Positions 1 to 11,090 are shown, numbered from the stretch's first letter. The stretch: DNA of 64,000 bases from Ooceraea biroi (GCF_003672135.1 NC_039507.1:14004278-14068277); one strand, 5' to 3'. Translations and numbers: made by a program. The notes: generated by a model from the letters alone, not told the origin.

Positions 1-1464
1 TTTACTAACATACACTGGAAGAGTGTCTTTAAGAGGCTTCACAAATCTTTGCAAATTATTCAAACTAAAATATGCTAATCTGACATTTAAGTCATGTGTA
101 ATATTAATAAATTTACTAGAAATATTCTCTACAAACGGGATCGAGAACCATGATTGTTTAACAGTATCCTTAACAACCACCGTATTACTTTGCATCATAG
201 TTCTATTGTTCAAAAGAAATCTTAATCTATGGTTAATAGTGTCAAAAATAAAATCAAGAGGATAGTCATTATTCAATAAAATGCTTATTATAAAATTAAT
301 ATTTTTATCGTGAAATTTCGGATGTGACAATAAAAAGGCTCTGTCTACCATATTCATAATAGTACCTTTCTTTTGAGAAATGGGATGTTGAGACATGTAA
401 TTAAGATAACGTCCTGAAAATGTAGGCTTGTGATACCAGTCAAATATTATATAATTGTCATTTCTAATCAAAGTAACGTCCAAAAAGTTAATTCTATCGC
501 CACCCAACTCCAAAGTAAATTGCATTCTAGGATGATAAGAATTAAAAATAGTGAGTATCCTATTAGACCAATCTAAAGGAATGGCCATTACTATGTCGTC
601 AACATATCTGTAGTAAAACAAAGGAGTAATCTCAAGCATGTTTAACGCCCAATTCTCAAGGTCTTGCATTACAAGATCAGCTATAATAGGTGAAAGAGAA
701 GAGCCCATGGGTGTGCCAAATTTCTGTTTATAAATATTATTGTTAAAAGTGAAAAAAGTCGAATTCAAGACTAAATTTAATGCTGCAATAAATTCATCTT
801 TTGGGATATTACCATCTTCCAGAAAATTCCATCTTCTTACAACACTATCCACAGCCAGATCCAACGGGATATTTGTAAACAATGAAATAACGTCCAGTGA
901 TATAAAAATGTGATTATTGTCTATCAATGTACCATTTAATTTGTGAACCAGTTGAAAACTATTGTTAATGTGGCTATCTGGCTTAGGAATATTAACAGAT
1001 AACAACTTGTGAAGAAAGTGTGCAAACGAATACAACGGACTATTAATTGAAGAAACAATAATTCTGAAAGGAATGTTTTTCTTGTGACTTTTTGGCAACC
1101 CATAGGCCCACGGTAAAACACCATCGCTGCAATAAATCTGTTTGTAAATAGCCGTAGAAATAAAATCATTATTCTTCCATCTCATAAGCAAGTCTCTCAA
1201 TTTGCTAATTAAAGAGTTGATTGGATTTTTATTCACTATTTCATACGTATCCTTATCCTGTAACATATTGTCTATCTTATTTTTATACTGATTAACATCA
1301 AGAGCTACTGTGATATTGCCCTTATCCGCTTTGGTAAAAACAATATCTGAATTACTGGAAATGAATAATTTAGTACATTTCAATAATTCTGTTAATTTAG
1401 AATAATGTAATGCTCCCTTAGGAGAAAAAGAAAGAAGATTATTAATAACACAAGCCTGCGAGGG
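1..1464 (-). CDS. Penelope-like element reverse transcriptase, 3' part runs off the window
   Basis: The frame is open for 488 codons from an in-frame stop at 1465-1467 to base 1, so it is partial. It reads through hallmark PLE reverse transcriptase blocks: FTKADKGN near the start, PWAYGLPKSHK near 1085-1115, LFTNIPLD, GTPMGSSLSP, and the catalytic YVDD at 595-606. KPTFSGRYLNYM follows about 60 codons later. The protein copies element RNA into DNA at the target. The GIY-YIG endonuclease expected at the C-terminus would lie beyond base 1. The N-terminal part is displaced to 2391-3117 by an insertion. No disabling change is seen in this stretch, so this copy is fairly young. Family assignment is by motif recognition. 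Confidence 0.88.
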
Positions 1465-2390
1465 TCAGTTACAAAAAGCAGAATAGGAGAACCTGATAGA
1501 TTTTTTGACGCTGAAAACGAATCTGGCCGCAGAATTTCCTCAGCACGTCAGGTTTTTGAGTAATTTGTGGTTAAATGATCCAAAAATGGCTATTTCGGCC
1601 AATTTCATGACTTTATTATGGGAGAACCAAATTTTTTGAAACATTTCTGCCAATGGCATTGTATAGTACTAGTCTTTACCTTTGAAATCCATTTTCGATT
1701 GCCATCGGACGATTTTTTTTCGCTGAGATATATAAGTATGAAATTATAAAGTTGGTCATGCATAAGAGTCCAAGGAGCCATTCCAAGTCAATCGTGCCAC
1801 TCCTCAGTCTCTGTCTCATCACGAATCAAAAGTTGGGTAAAAACATAAATTTTTGAACACCGCCTGTCATTTTTTGATATAAAAAATGGTGGATCCAATA
1901 TGGCAAACAAAATCACAATAAAAAGGTATAAAATTTTAAAAAATGTTTTCAAAACTATAAAAAAGCATCAAATGAGAAAATTTGAAAAATATATCCTTGG
2001 CTGCAAGCTTTATAGCCACTTATATTTGAGGATGCAGGCTCACAACTTCTCTCTTCAGAGGGGCATTTACCATGACTAGCCTTATAACTTCATACTTATA
2101 TATCTCAACGAAAAAAATCGTCCAACGGCAACCGAAAATGGATTTGCAAGGTAGACTAGTACTATACGATGCCATTGGCAAAAATGTTTCAAAAAATTTG
2201 GTTCTCCCATAATAAATTCATGAAATTGGTCGAAATAGCCATTTTTGGATCATTTAACCACAAATTACTCAAAAACCTGACGTGCTGGAGAAATTCTGCG
2301 GCCAGATTCGTTTTCAGCGATAAAAATTTATCAGATTCTCCTACTCTGCTTTTTATAACTAACAAAACCTAAAATTTCGCAGGCCTGTGT
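1448..2390. mobile_element. Non-autonomous element with about 320 bp inverted repeats, inserted in the PLE
   Basis: Bases 1448-1765 are repeated in inverse orientation at 2070-2390 with scattered mismatches. The ends read acacaagcctgcga on the left and its near-complement on the right. About 300 bp of unlike sequence separates the arms and no long ORF is present. It splits the PLE frame at a point where both PLE halves otherwise resume. The target duplication is unclear because the PLE sequence at the junction resembles the ends. Confidence 0.75.
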
Positions 2391-3117
2391 AATTGGATAA
2401 GCACGATTTCTAATGGTTGATTGTATATCAGAATTAAGGTACTTTGAATTAGATTCAATACTCTTGACAAATTCAACTATCGACTTCTTTTTATTAATAA
2501 TTGGTAAAGAAAAATTGCCACCCAATTGAAGTAAGCATTGAATCTCACTAGGTATTGTTGAAGAAGTTAAATTTATAAACCAATTCTTCTTTACGGTATT
2601 CAACGAGTTATTAGAATTATAAGACGAATAGGTGGATGGATTGATATTAATTTCAAACCCGATATCATTTTCATGATTTGTATTAATTGAAGACGTAGCT
2701 AAAGTGTTAATACTGTTGTGTCCGGGTACCCGGTATACGTGCCGGCTGCTGTCAGCTGAGCGCCGTCGGGTCGGCCGTCAAGAGAGAAGCGCGAGCCTTA
2801 GCGACGGGTTGCTAGGAAAATAATAAATAGCGAGGAAGAAGACAGATTAGATCTTGACGTTGATAAGATCAGACGTGTACCCCGAAAGCTCTGATAATTG
2901 TTCCGTTTATAATAAAGTTCCCATTTTGTAACTCTGTGATTTCATTTCCGTGTGCGCGTGTTCCGCGAGAATGCTTGAGTGCGTGTGAACAACACCGAGA
3001 CGCAACAATACTAAGAAAAGGAACATGATAACTATAATGAATAGGTTTAATCATCGCATTCTTCTTCATCAAATGTTTCTTTGTTAACCAATCAAGTTTT
3101 TTCTCTAAATGATTCAT
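2391..3117 (-). pseudogene. N-terminal part of the same PLE, split by a solo LTR
   Basis: Reading leftward from 3117 the frame begins MNHLEKKLDWLTKKH and breaks at the LTR (2714-3007). It resumes with NTLATSSINTNHEND, then CLLQLGGNFSLP near 2510-2540 and IRNRA before the insertion at 2390. The leucine and lysine-rich start and the LLxLGxNFxLP block are typical of the region upstream of PLE reverse transcriptases. With 1-1464 this gives a once-contiguous PLE of more than 700 codons. The start is taken at 3117 because nothing PLE-like is seen beyond it. Confidence 0.7.
2714..3007 (+). mobile_element. Solo LTR (294 bp) with 4 bp target duplication
   Basis: It begins TGTTGTGTCC and ends CGCAACA, with ATAC immediately on both sides (2710-2713 and 3008-3011). 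It carries AATAAA-like signals near 2822 and 2910, so plus is the likely sense strand. A diverged relative lies at 39177-39520. It interrupts PLE coding sequence, and removing it rejoins the frame. Confidence 0.78.
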
Positions 3118-3120
3118 TCA

Positions 3121-3440
3121 AACTTCATAGGAAGGGAGGGGGGCTAACTTCACGCGCGTATGCTTTTTTCCGTGTTATTAACTGTAACTGTGACTACCAA
3201 ACGTCGGGACTGGACTACCAAACGTCAGTAAGCGACCACCAAACGAATGCTACCAGTTATAATTACTTACGTAGTCTGGAAAGTCAAATTTCATAGGAGG
3301 GGGGCCAACTTCACGCGCGTATGCTTTTTTTCCGTGTTATTAACTGTAACTGTGACTACCAAACGTCGGGACTGGACTACCAAACACTACCAAACGACCA
3401 CCAATCGAATGGTGATAATCGTTACTGGATTTTCAGTAGT
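3121..3440. repeat. Tandem duplication of about 165 bp
   Basis: The block starting aacttcatagg near 3120 recurs near 3285 with the same downstream cttcacgcgcgtatgc and ctaccaaacgtcggg phrases. A third start is visible near 3437. No coding potential was recognised. Confidence 0.7.
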
Positions 3441-3459
3441 GGGGAGGGTCAACTTCACA

Positions 3460-3846
3460 CAGCTCCCCGCGGAGGCTGAGAGACTCTTGACTACTGTATA
3501 CAGCGCGATAAAGATAGCGGCTCCAGCAAGGTTCAAAGTAGGCAACTCGGTACGCGTCAGCAAATACAAGACGGTCTACGAGAAGGGTTACGTGCCAAAC
3601 TGGACCACCGAGGTATTCAAGATCGTCAAAGTACAACGTACCAACCCCGTGACCTATCTGCTCGAGGACTATTGCGACAAACCGGTCGCCGGAGCGTTCT
3701 ACGAGCACGAGTTGCATCGCGTGAGGTATCCGGACGTGTACCTCGTGGAGAAGGTGTTACGCAGGAGAGGTGACGAGGTCTACGTGAATTGGCTGGGATT
3801 CGATGGATCGCACAATTCGTGGATACACAAAGACAATGTCGTTTAA
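3460..3846 (+). pseudogene. Polinton/Maverick integrase C-terminus with chromodomain
   Basis: The frame ends at TAA 3844-3846. It reads an SH3-like integrase tail (RFKVGNSVRVSKYK, then GYVPNWTTEVFKI), a linker with TYLLEDY, and a terminal chromodomain (YLVEKVLRRRGDEVYVNWLGF-type). This order is characteristic of integrases of Polinton/Maverick elements. The DDE catalytic core is absent, since upstream sequence turns into the 165 bp repeat. It is a 5'-truncated relic, and the two minus-strand ORFs at 5620-6296 could be further pieces of the same element. Confidence 0.82.
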
Positions 3847-3882
3847 TACTTTTATTACTATTACTATTAATATTAGTTTATA

Positions 3883-5073
3883 CAGGGTGTATCTTAAAAC
3901 GCGCCCACCAAGTACATAGTGTTATTCCTGAGGTGATTTTAAGACGAAAATCCTAATACCAAAATGTCGAGGCTATAATAGTTTTTAAATTGTAAGCATC
4001 TGTAGTTAGCGAATTAGACTGCCTAAAGTTGGCGCGCTCAGGCGCGGTACAACGCAAAGTGCTAAAGGCGAGAACTGACTGTTGCCCCTCTTGTGTAATT
4101 TCGATATGCGAAGATAAGATTGTTTTTGATAATGTTTTCATGCACTAAAAATTGTATTCCTTCTGCAAATATGTAAACTATTAAACAATAGAAAAGATTC
4201 CTTTCTTTATAAAAACAATTATCTTTATTCATAGTATTGAAGAAAATTTTATGGTAAGCTGTTTTATTTTTTAATAGCATAAAAGATACTTTCTCTAAAA
4301 CTCGTAAAAACTAATTGTCTAAAACAAATTACTATTTTTCTTAATAAATTAAAAATATGTCGACACAATAATAATTCCGAATTTCTATTATGTCCCGACA
4401 TAATTTTAATTCAATTATAAGAACTAATTCCTTTTAGAAAACCATGTTAATTCTTAGTTAATTTTTCATGATATAAAAGATACGTTTTCTAATGTGAAAC
4501 TCTTATAACATGGTTTTCTAAAAGGAATTAGTTCTTATAATTGAATTAAAATTATGTCGGGACATAATAGAAATTCGGAATTATTATTGTGTCGACATAT
4601 TTTTAATTTATTAAGAAAAATAGTAATTTGTTTTAGACAATTAGTTTTTACGAGTTTTAGAGAAAGTATCTTTTATGCTATTAAAAAATAAAACAGCTTA
4701 CCATAAAATTTTCTTCAATACTATGAATAAAGATAATTGTTTTTATAAAGAAAGGAATCTTTTCTATTGTTTAATAGTTTACATATTTACAGAAGGAATA
4801 CAATTTTTAGTGCATGAAAACATTATCAAAAACAAGCTTATCTTCGCATATCGAAATTACACAAGAGGGGCAACAGTCAGTTCTCGCCTTTAGCACTTTG
4901 CGTTGTACCGCGCCTGAGCGCGCCAACTTTAGGCAGTCTAATTCGCTAACTACAGATGCTTACAATTTAAAAACTATTATAGCCTCGACATTTTGGTATT
5001 AGGATTTTCGTCTTAAAATCACCTCAGGAATAACACTATGTACTTGGTGGGCGCGTTTTAAGATACACCCATG
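3883..5073. mobile_element. Near-perfect 1.19 kb palindrome flanked by TA
   Basis: Two arms of about 590 bp meet near 4478 with almost no spacer. The ends are cagggtgtatctt and its complement, flanked by TA on both sides, as for Tc1/mariner-group derivatives. The subterminal phrase cctgaggtgatt followed by aaaatgtcgagg is shared with the palindrome at 53167-53598, so the two are one family. ORFs within the arms are mirror images and not credible genes. Confidence 0.88.
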
Positions 5074-5075
5074 TA

Positions 5076-5619
5076 TAACTTTTATTTTATTATTATTTTT
5101 ACTACTTTTATTACTATTACTATTATCTACTTATTGCATTATATTAAGTCTATTATATTATATTTATTATTTACTATATTACATCTTTTTACTATATTAT
5201 ATCTAGTTTTTTACTCAATATTTTATATTATGTATTCTTATCGTTTACGTATATTAAATATTCTTATTAAGTATCTTCTTATCTTCCACTCCTCCTACAT
5301 TCCCGCATACTAAGACATAAAAAACAAATATATATTTATTAGTTAGTTATATAGTTATTTATTAGTTAGTGCATTACATCACAAGTAGATCTTTTTTTCT
5401 TTCATCTTAGTTTGAAATTTACGTGGCATTATTATAGCAGGAGAACTCACAGCTCTAAACGAAACCCTTCTTCTCTCCCTCTCTTCCACCTTCTCTTCCC
5501 CTTCTCCGCAGCGTGGTCTTCGCACAAGCGGCTGCTCCTGACCCCTTCTGTAACATACGAAATAAATAGCTATTAAAACATTGAAGGTTTTGATGTAATA
5601 TACATTTTTTTATTTACTA
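5076..5619. other. AT-rich and pyrimidine-rich spacer, no gene seen
   Basis: 5076-5390 is low-complexity TTA/TAT sequence. 5460-5530 is a C/T-rich tract. An 80-codon open frame at 5071-5313 is explained by base composition. Confidence 0.6.
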
Positions 5620-6093
5620 TTACATACCTTTTTGATCCGAGCACTTGCACGTCTTTTGTTCGCATACTTTGCAACATCGTACCATATTATGAATTCTACA
5701 GTTCTCCACCTCAAAATCGTGTATGTTGAAGGGGATACCTGTATAGTTGCTGTACTCATCGTAGTACTGCTTAAGCGATATCTCCTTCACTATTCTTTTA
5801 CGACCGCAACAATCACAATACCGCATAGCTATATCATTGTGACTGGCTATCACTTCGATATACCTCCCGAAACCCGCAGGAATCTCAACATGTTCAACAC
5901 TGTTGCTACGCTTGATCTTTTCAATAATTTCCGTCGCGTAGTAACTAGCAGCAGTTTCAACAGTGTTGCGCAGTACGAATTCTTTACTATCCTCTCTCTT
6001 ACACTCTTCAAGTAGTTGTCTGTATAATTTCTTTTTTCTATGATGAGACCACTCATAGACAGGCTTCTGCCGAAAAATGGCACTTTGTCTCAT
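5620..6093 (-). CDS. Unknown 157-residue cysteine-rich protein
   Basis: ATG at 6091-6093, TAA at 5620-5622, and an AATAAA-type signal directly after the stop. The N-terminal half is basic and helical (MRQSAIFRQKPVYEWSHHRK). The C-terminal half carries Cys/His groups CDCCGRK, CRIH, CCKVC and CKC, compatible with zinc binding. I do not recognise the family. Its ATG overlaps the TGA of the upstream ORF as ATGA, a coupled arrangement unusual for insect nuclear genes but common in compact viral or Polinton-like genomes. It faces the Polinton integrase relic tail to tail, with a later palindrome between them. Being intact, it may be recent or under selection. A chance ORF is less likely at this length with an upstream partner. 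Confidence 0.5.
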   Translation of the reverse strand: MRQSAIFRQKPVYEWSHHRKKKLYRQLLEECKREDSKEFVLRNTVETAASYYATEIIEKIKRSNSVEHVEIPAGFGRYIEVIASHNDIAMRYCDCCGRKRIVKEISLKQYYDEYSNYTGIPFNIHDFEVENCRIHNMVRCCKVCEQKTCKCSDQKGM

Positions 6094-6296
6094 GCATCGT
6101 TCACCGGTTCCACGTATTCCGAGTTCTCGATCTCATAGGAACTGTACCAGTGATACAAACTCGATACGTATTGCAAACTCGCGAACTGGTTACACCTTTC
6201 TCGCGAGCCATCGAGAACAATGTTGATATCTAGTTCCATTTCTGCGTCCTCGTAAAGCTGTTCCATACGTTCTTCGAACTCATTGTCGAATTGCAT
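6090..6296 (-). CDS. Unknown 68-residue acidic protein, overlaps next ORF
   Basis: The preferred start is ATG at 6294-6296 (MQFDNEFEERMEQLYEDAE); a GTG 12 bases upstream is also in frame. It ends at TGA 6090-6092, sharing ATGA with the next ORF. The product is strongly acidic with a short helical N-terminus and has no recognised domain. The gene pair could be read from one transcript that starts near 6310-6400. Function unknown. Confidence 0.4.
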   Translation of the reverse strand: MQFDNEFEERMEQLYEDAEMELDINIVLDGSRERCNQFASLQYVSSLYHWYSSYEIENSEYVEPVNDA

Positions 6297-6411
6297 TTTG
6301 ATTTTCACTCTCTAACACTTTTCGGAGAAGACTCGAGAACTTTACTTGACAACTTAGCACTCGCAACCAACTGTGGTGCTACACGTTTTCAGCCTGATTA
6401 TATGACATCTT

Positions 6412-6726
6412 CGTCTCTTTCCAACCTGTAGCCGAATATCAGTATCAACCCTTGAGATATGAATGTATCGCTTCTATAAACCAATCTCATGGTTCCTAGA
6501 AATATGTTGACATAACCGAGTCTTTGATTGTAGCCGGGTACCGGCGCTCGAAGAATCACGTAACTAGATTTTTTTATCTGTAAAACAACCCCACGTCTTT
6601 GTCGCTTTGATAGCAGCCGCATATCGGCGCTAGAATACAATACCATGGTTCCTAGACATATGTTTACATAAACGTCTCTTTGACTGGTACCGGTGCCCGA
6701 AGACCCACGTGCCCCCCCCCCCCCCC
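6412..6726. repeat. Degenerate tandem repeat ending in C15
   Basis: The phrase catggttcctaga..atatg occurs near 6488 and near 6643, each followed by a ggtaccgg-type phrase and an acgt end. The unit is roughly 150-170 bp. A run of fifteen C occupies 6712-6726. An 82-codon minus-strand frame across the repeat is probably fortuitous. Confidence 0.5.
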
Positions 6727-6769
6727 GGAGAAAACCCCCCTCGGAGCTCCCGAATTAGAACCGGATTAG

Positions 6770-6880
6770 AAAAGTTGTTTTTCTATAATTACATTGTTTT
6801 TAGAAAGTGTGATACGTTTTATGTACTTGGCGTAAATATTTTTTCTTTTTTTAAAAAAGTTTATGTAGTTGATTACATTC
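6770..6880 (+). repeat. Copy of the GTACTTGGCG module
   Basis: Contains ttttatgtacttggcgt at about 6818, then an A/T palindrome tttttttaaaaaa. The preceding 50 bases match 16940-16985 closely. Confidence 0.6.
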
Positions 6881-7129
6881 GAACGCGCAGTAGCGAATAG
6901 GACTCAGATTAACTATTTATAGTTGTATAGTTAACTATTTAGTTTCATAGTTTCATAAATAAAATGAAAACTATACAATCACAAAAATCTTAAATTTGTG
7001 ATTACATAGCCATTATTCTTGTGGAAAAGGAAAAAAAATTTTATAAGACTTCAGTGAAGCAGTATTGTATGAGATAATAGTCTGACTGCACATTCCATTA
7101 ATAAACATAGTCTTCCTTATTTATCTTAC

Positions 7130-7239
7130 CTTCAGTTTGTTCCGTCTTCAATTCATCTTCACTTTCACTAGATTCTTCGTAGGGTATACCATTAAGAGAT
7201 TCATCCGCCACGCCAATATCCATACCTTTAGCTTGAAAC
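7130..7239 (-). CDS. Candidate internal exon, acidic protein
   Basis: An acceptor ttgtttatttag precedes 7239 and a donor GTAAGATAA follows 7130 on the minus strand. The 110 bp between them encode FQAKGMDIGVADESLNG, then IPYEESSESEDELKTEQTEG, a serine/acidic stretch. Consensus splice sites and non-repetitive coding composition support a real exon. It needs an incoming phase-2 exon, whereas the exon at 35511-35582 leaves phase 1, so at least one exon would lie between them. Belonging to the LIM-protein gene is an inference from strand, order and sequence style only. Confidence 0.5.
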
Positions 7240-7377
7240 CTAAATAAACAAATATGCACATAGTGATTACAAATGTTCAACTCATATGGTTATTAATCAA
7301 TAAGTTGTGCTTGGTACAAATACGTGTTTGATAAATTTTTTCTTGTCTCCAAAGTACCTTTCAACAAGTAACACATA

Positions 7378-8642
7378 CAGGATGTCTCATAACTCTGTTA
7401 CCGTCGGTTAATGGCGTATAGTTTTGACTTAGCTCACAAGAAAACCCTTCCAAGTGTAAATCTCATAATAATACCAAACCTATACAGCTCTATTATTTGG
7501 GTCACCAAAAAGTGAAATTCATCATTCATAAGCCCTATCTTTGCGATATATGCAGGACATAAGTACAAAAAGATATCGAATAGGTAAATCTTTAGAATTA
7601 CGGATCCCGTTCCATTCACCTTGGCTTTGACCTGTCATGATATGTTGTCAAGGATATCCTTCGAGTGACCTTTAGAAGTTTTAGCCGTCACTCGTTGTTT
7701 ATTAAACAGTTTAACTTTTTAATAAACTTTTATTGAAACAAAACGTTTTTATATTGCACGAATTTCTAGCTGTCTACGCGAAGGAATTACGGGTTGAGTT
7801 AGGTTAGGTTAGGTTAGGTTTCTTGCGGCCCCTCACCCGCCCACACTTCCAACGTTCACGACAGATGTTTTATAGATTTGCAGATTCCAGTGTTTTATGC
7901 TGTGGGTGGGGTCCCTCCCTGTATCCCCTCACCGCAAGAAATCTAACCTAACCTAACTCAACTCGTAATTCCTCCTTTCATGTAGACAGCTAGAAATTCG
8001 TGCTATATAAAAACGGTTTTTGTTAATAACTTTTTAATAAATAATGAGCGATGGCTAAAACCTGAAGGTCACTTGGGAGGATGTCTTTGACAACATAAGT
8101 CAAGGTGATTGGAGTAGGGTTCGTTCTTATTCTAAAGATTTACATATTTAATATTTTTTGTATTTATATCGCAAAGATGGGACTTATGAATTTCACTTTT
8201 TGGTGACCCAAATAACACATCTGTATAGGTTTGGTATTATTATGAGATTTCCACTTCCTTGGGGAGATTTCCTTGTCAGTCCTGACCATTTTGCGATTTC
8301 CGCAATACTAACTGAGTTATTAACAATTGATATTAATGTATGAGAGCACATCTCGTGCAGCGACGCCGTCGGTAGGAGAAGAAGCGTGTTTTGCGGTGGG
8401 GATGGAGTGGGAATGATTTCGCGAATCGTCGCACGCTTTCTGGCATTACTGCCTCCATGTGTCCTCACTGTGCTCTACTACCGACGGCTTCGCTGCACGA
8501 ACCGCGCTCTCATACGTTAATATCAATCATTAATAACTCGGTTATTATTGCAAAAATCGCAAAATGGTACAGGACTTTTCGACTCAGCTAAATCCAAACT
8601 ATACGCCATTAACCGGCGGTAACAGAGTTACGAGACACCCTG
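7378..8642. mobile_element. Palindromic element with TTAGG-like core and nested hairpin
   Basis: Ends are caggatgtctcataactctg and its near-complement at 8642, flanked by TA. Arms match through the phrases accaaacctatacag and gtcaccaaaaagtga. Inner parts carry the GACCTTGACATATATT-type unit and (GGTTA)n at 7798-7821. A separate hairpin, 8283-8575, sits inside the right arm and displaces its match to the left arm. Confidence 0.75.
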
Positions 8643-8653
8643 TATAATCTATA

Positions 8654-9096
8654 CAGGGTGTTTCCTAAGTAAGTAGACAAACTTAAGGAGGATATTCCTT
8701 GGCTTATTTTAAGAAGAAAAGGTCATATAAACATATGTCCTAAACTGCTTTGTTTTCCAAAAAAAAGTACATCACTGTTTTCGTTCACTTTTCGTTTATT
8801 ATAGAATAGTTTGTGTTATTGCAAATGAAATAAATGAAAAACAATAGTAACCAAAAAGAAAAATTATAACGAAAAAGAAAATAGTAACTAAAAAGAAAAA
8901 TAATAACATCACAGTAACTGCTGAAAATGTCCACCTGCAGCCATGATACACGCCTCAACTCTCCTTTCCATTGATTGACGTACACGCTCAAAAATAAAAA
9001 AGCAGTTTAGGACATATGTTTATATGACCTTTTCTTCTTAAAATAAGCCAAGGAATATCCTCCTTAAGTTTGTCTACTTACTTAGGAAACACCCTG
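8654..9096. mobile_element. 443 bp palindromic element, TA-flanked
   Basis: Inverted repeats of about 110 bp start cagggtgtttcctaagtaag and end with the complement, flanked by TA on both sides. The centre holds a transposase remnant. It abuts the previous palindrome within 12 bases. Confidence 0.85.
8909..8991 (-). pseudogene. Tc1/mariner-group transposase C-terminal remnant
   Basis: The minus frame reads FERVRQSMERRVEACIMAAG, then GHFQQLL and TGA at 8909-8911. The RRVxACIxAxGGHF ending is typical of DUF4817/DDE_3 transposases in insects. It shows that the palindrome derives from an autonomous transposon. The rest of the gene is absent. Confidence 0.75.
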
Positions 9097-9119
9097 TATA
9101 CTAATATATATTTTTATTT

Positions 9120-11090
9120 GGTAAATCTACCGATTAGCGTACCCACCTCCTATCACCTTGTCTTTGACATATATTATAGAGGTCACCCACCTGAGTTGAC
9201 CTTCAAAAGGTTTTAGCCGTCGGTCGTTGTTTACTAAAAAGTTATTAACGAAAGAAGTTTAATGATTTTGTACGAATTTTCAGCTGTCCACGACAAGCAA
9301 AAAGGTAAACCTGAAGAAAAGGGGAGCCATCTCCGATGACCTTGACCTTGACATATATTATAGAGAACACATTCCTGAGTGACCTTCAAAAGGTTTTAGC
9401 CGGCGCTCGTTATGTATTAAAAAGTTATTAACATAAAAAGTTTAATGATTTTGCACGAATTTTTCACTGTCCACGCGAAGCAAGGACTTGAGTTTGACAT
9501 ATATTACAAAGGCCACCTTCCCGAACAACCCACACTAGGTTTCACCCATCGCTCGTTGTTTGTTAAAAAGTTATTAACAAAAGAAGTTTCGAAAATGTAG
9601 TAGTTATTTTGAATATTCAAAGACATAAACGACGAATATGTATATGAACGAAGGAAAGAAAGTCATTTAAAGCAGTGAATCGTTAATATTTAGAATAGTT
9701 TGTTTTACTATAAGTATTTACAAAGTATTCTCTGCTTTAACCTACCTATTGTATTAGATTATCGTAATTGTATGTTAAATTTAAGAATTCGTGTAAATGC
9801 ATTATTATTATATTTTCACGTAATAGAGTATATTACTACAGAATGTATATCTCAAAGATTTGTAGCAGACTGCGTAACGAAAGTGACTGACTACGAATAC
9901 AAGAAGAGTTAGGTTAGATTTTTTGAAAGTGGAGCCACCTCGCAGGGAGGGCGGAACCCATTGTATTTACGCATGTACTTAGCAAAATAAAAAACAGGGG
10001 ATGAGTTGGGTTAGGTTAGGTTAGATTTTTTGGAAGTGGAACCACCTCGCAGGGGGGGACGGAACCCACTGTATTTACGCATGTACTTTGCAAAATAAAA
10101 AAACGGGATAGGTTAGGTTAGGTTAGATTTTTGGAAGTGGAGCCCCCCGCAGCATGCGTACATGCTGCCTCGCTTGCTGAAAACACATGCAAAACTATTA
10201 AACTTCTTTTGTTAATAACTTTTTAATAAACAACGAGCGCCGGCTAAAATCTTTTGAAAGTCAATCAAAAGGGTCACCGTTATAACATATGTCAAGGTCA
10301 AGGTCATTGGAGATGGCTCCCCTTTTCTTCAGGTTTACCAGCAAAAAGTTATATTTTTCGAAACTGGAACCCCGGACACATATGCTCGGTTTCAGCCCGC
10401 TTCGCGGGAAGGCAGGGGGCAGGGGCTTCGCTCCTCCCGCCAGAACCAGTGTAACAGATTTTGATCACCTGGTACACGGCACGGATCCCGGCGGGGGGGA
10501 AGCCCCTGCCCCCCGCCCTCCCGCAAAGAGGGCTGAAAACGAGCGTATGTGTCCGAGGCTCCAGTTTCGGAAAATATAACCTAACCAGGTTAGGTTAGGT
10601 TAGATTAGGTTAGGTTAAAGCAGAGAATACTTTGTATTTAACTGTTTATGCTTTTGGTTAAAGTGAAGAATACTTTGTACTTATATTAAAAGAAACTATT
10701 CTATATATTAACGATTCACTGCTTTAAATGACTTTCCTTCCTTCGTTCATATACATATTCGTCGTTTATATCTTTCAATATTCAAAATAACTACTATATT
10801 TGCAAAATTTCTTTCGTTAATAACTTTTTTATAAACAACGATCGACGACTAAAATCTAGTGCGGGTTATTCGGGAAGGTAACCTTTGTAATATATGTCAA
10901 TATTATGTTCTTGGTTCGCGTAGACAGCTGAATATTCGTGCAAAATCATTAAACTTCTTTTGTTAATAACTTTTTATTAAACAACGACCAACGGTTAAAA
11001 CTTGCACAATGATACTCAGAGAGGTGACCTCTATAATATATGTCAAGGACAAGATGATAGGAGGTAGGTACGCTAATCGGTAGATTTACC
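9120..11090. mobile_element. About 2 kb palindromic composite with TTAGG blocks and GC-rich core
   Basis: Ends are ggtaaatctaccgattagc and its complement. Each arm carries degenerate copies of the unit gaccttgacatatatt...ttattaacaaaagaag: 9150-9590 on the left, and inverted at 10190-10310, 10800-10920 and 10930-11060. (GGTTA)n tracts lie near 9905, 10010, 10110 and 10580. A GC-rich hairpin (agcccgcttcgcggga) lies at 10337-10580. No credible gene was found. Confidence 0.7.

Noticed and set aside
3387..3717. Minus-strand frames opposite the Polinton integrase
   Set aside because: Antisense shadows of the chromodomain region.
4062..4280. Conserved 72-codon protein present twice (also 4675-4893)
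   Set aside because: The two copies are the arms of one palindrome; no codon bias or homology.
5071..5313. 80-codon hydrophobic membrane protein
   Set aside because: TTA/TAT low-complexity DNA gives Ile/Leu/Tyr in any frame.
7798..7821. Chromosome end
   Set aside because: Only four TTAGG-type units within a mobile element; ordinary sequence continues on both sides.
10254..10579. GC-rich frames of 66 and 96 codons
   Set aside because: Pro/Gly-rich translation of the GC hairpin core; repeated at 41.3 and 54.4 kb without frame conservation.
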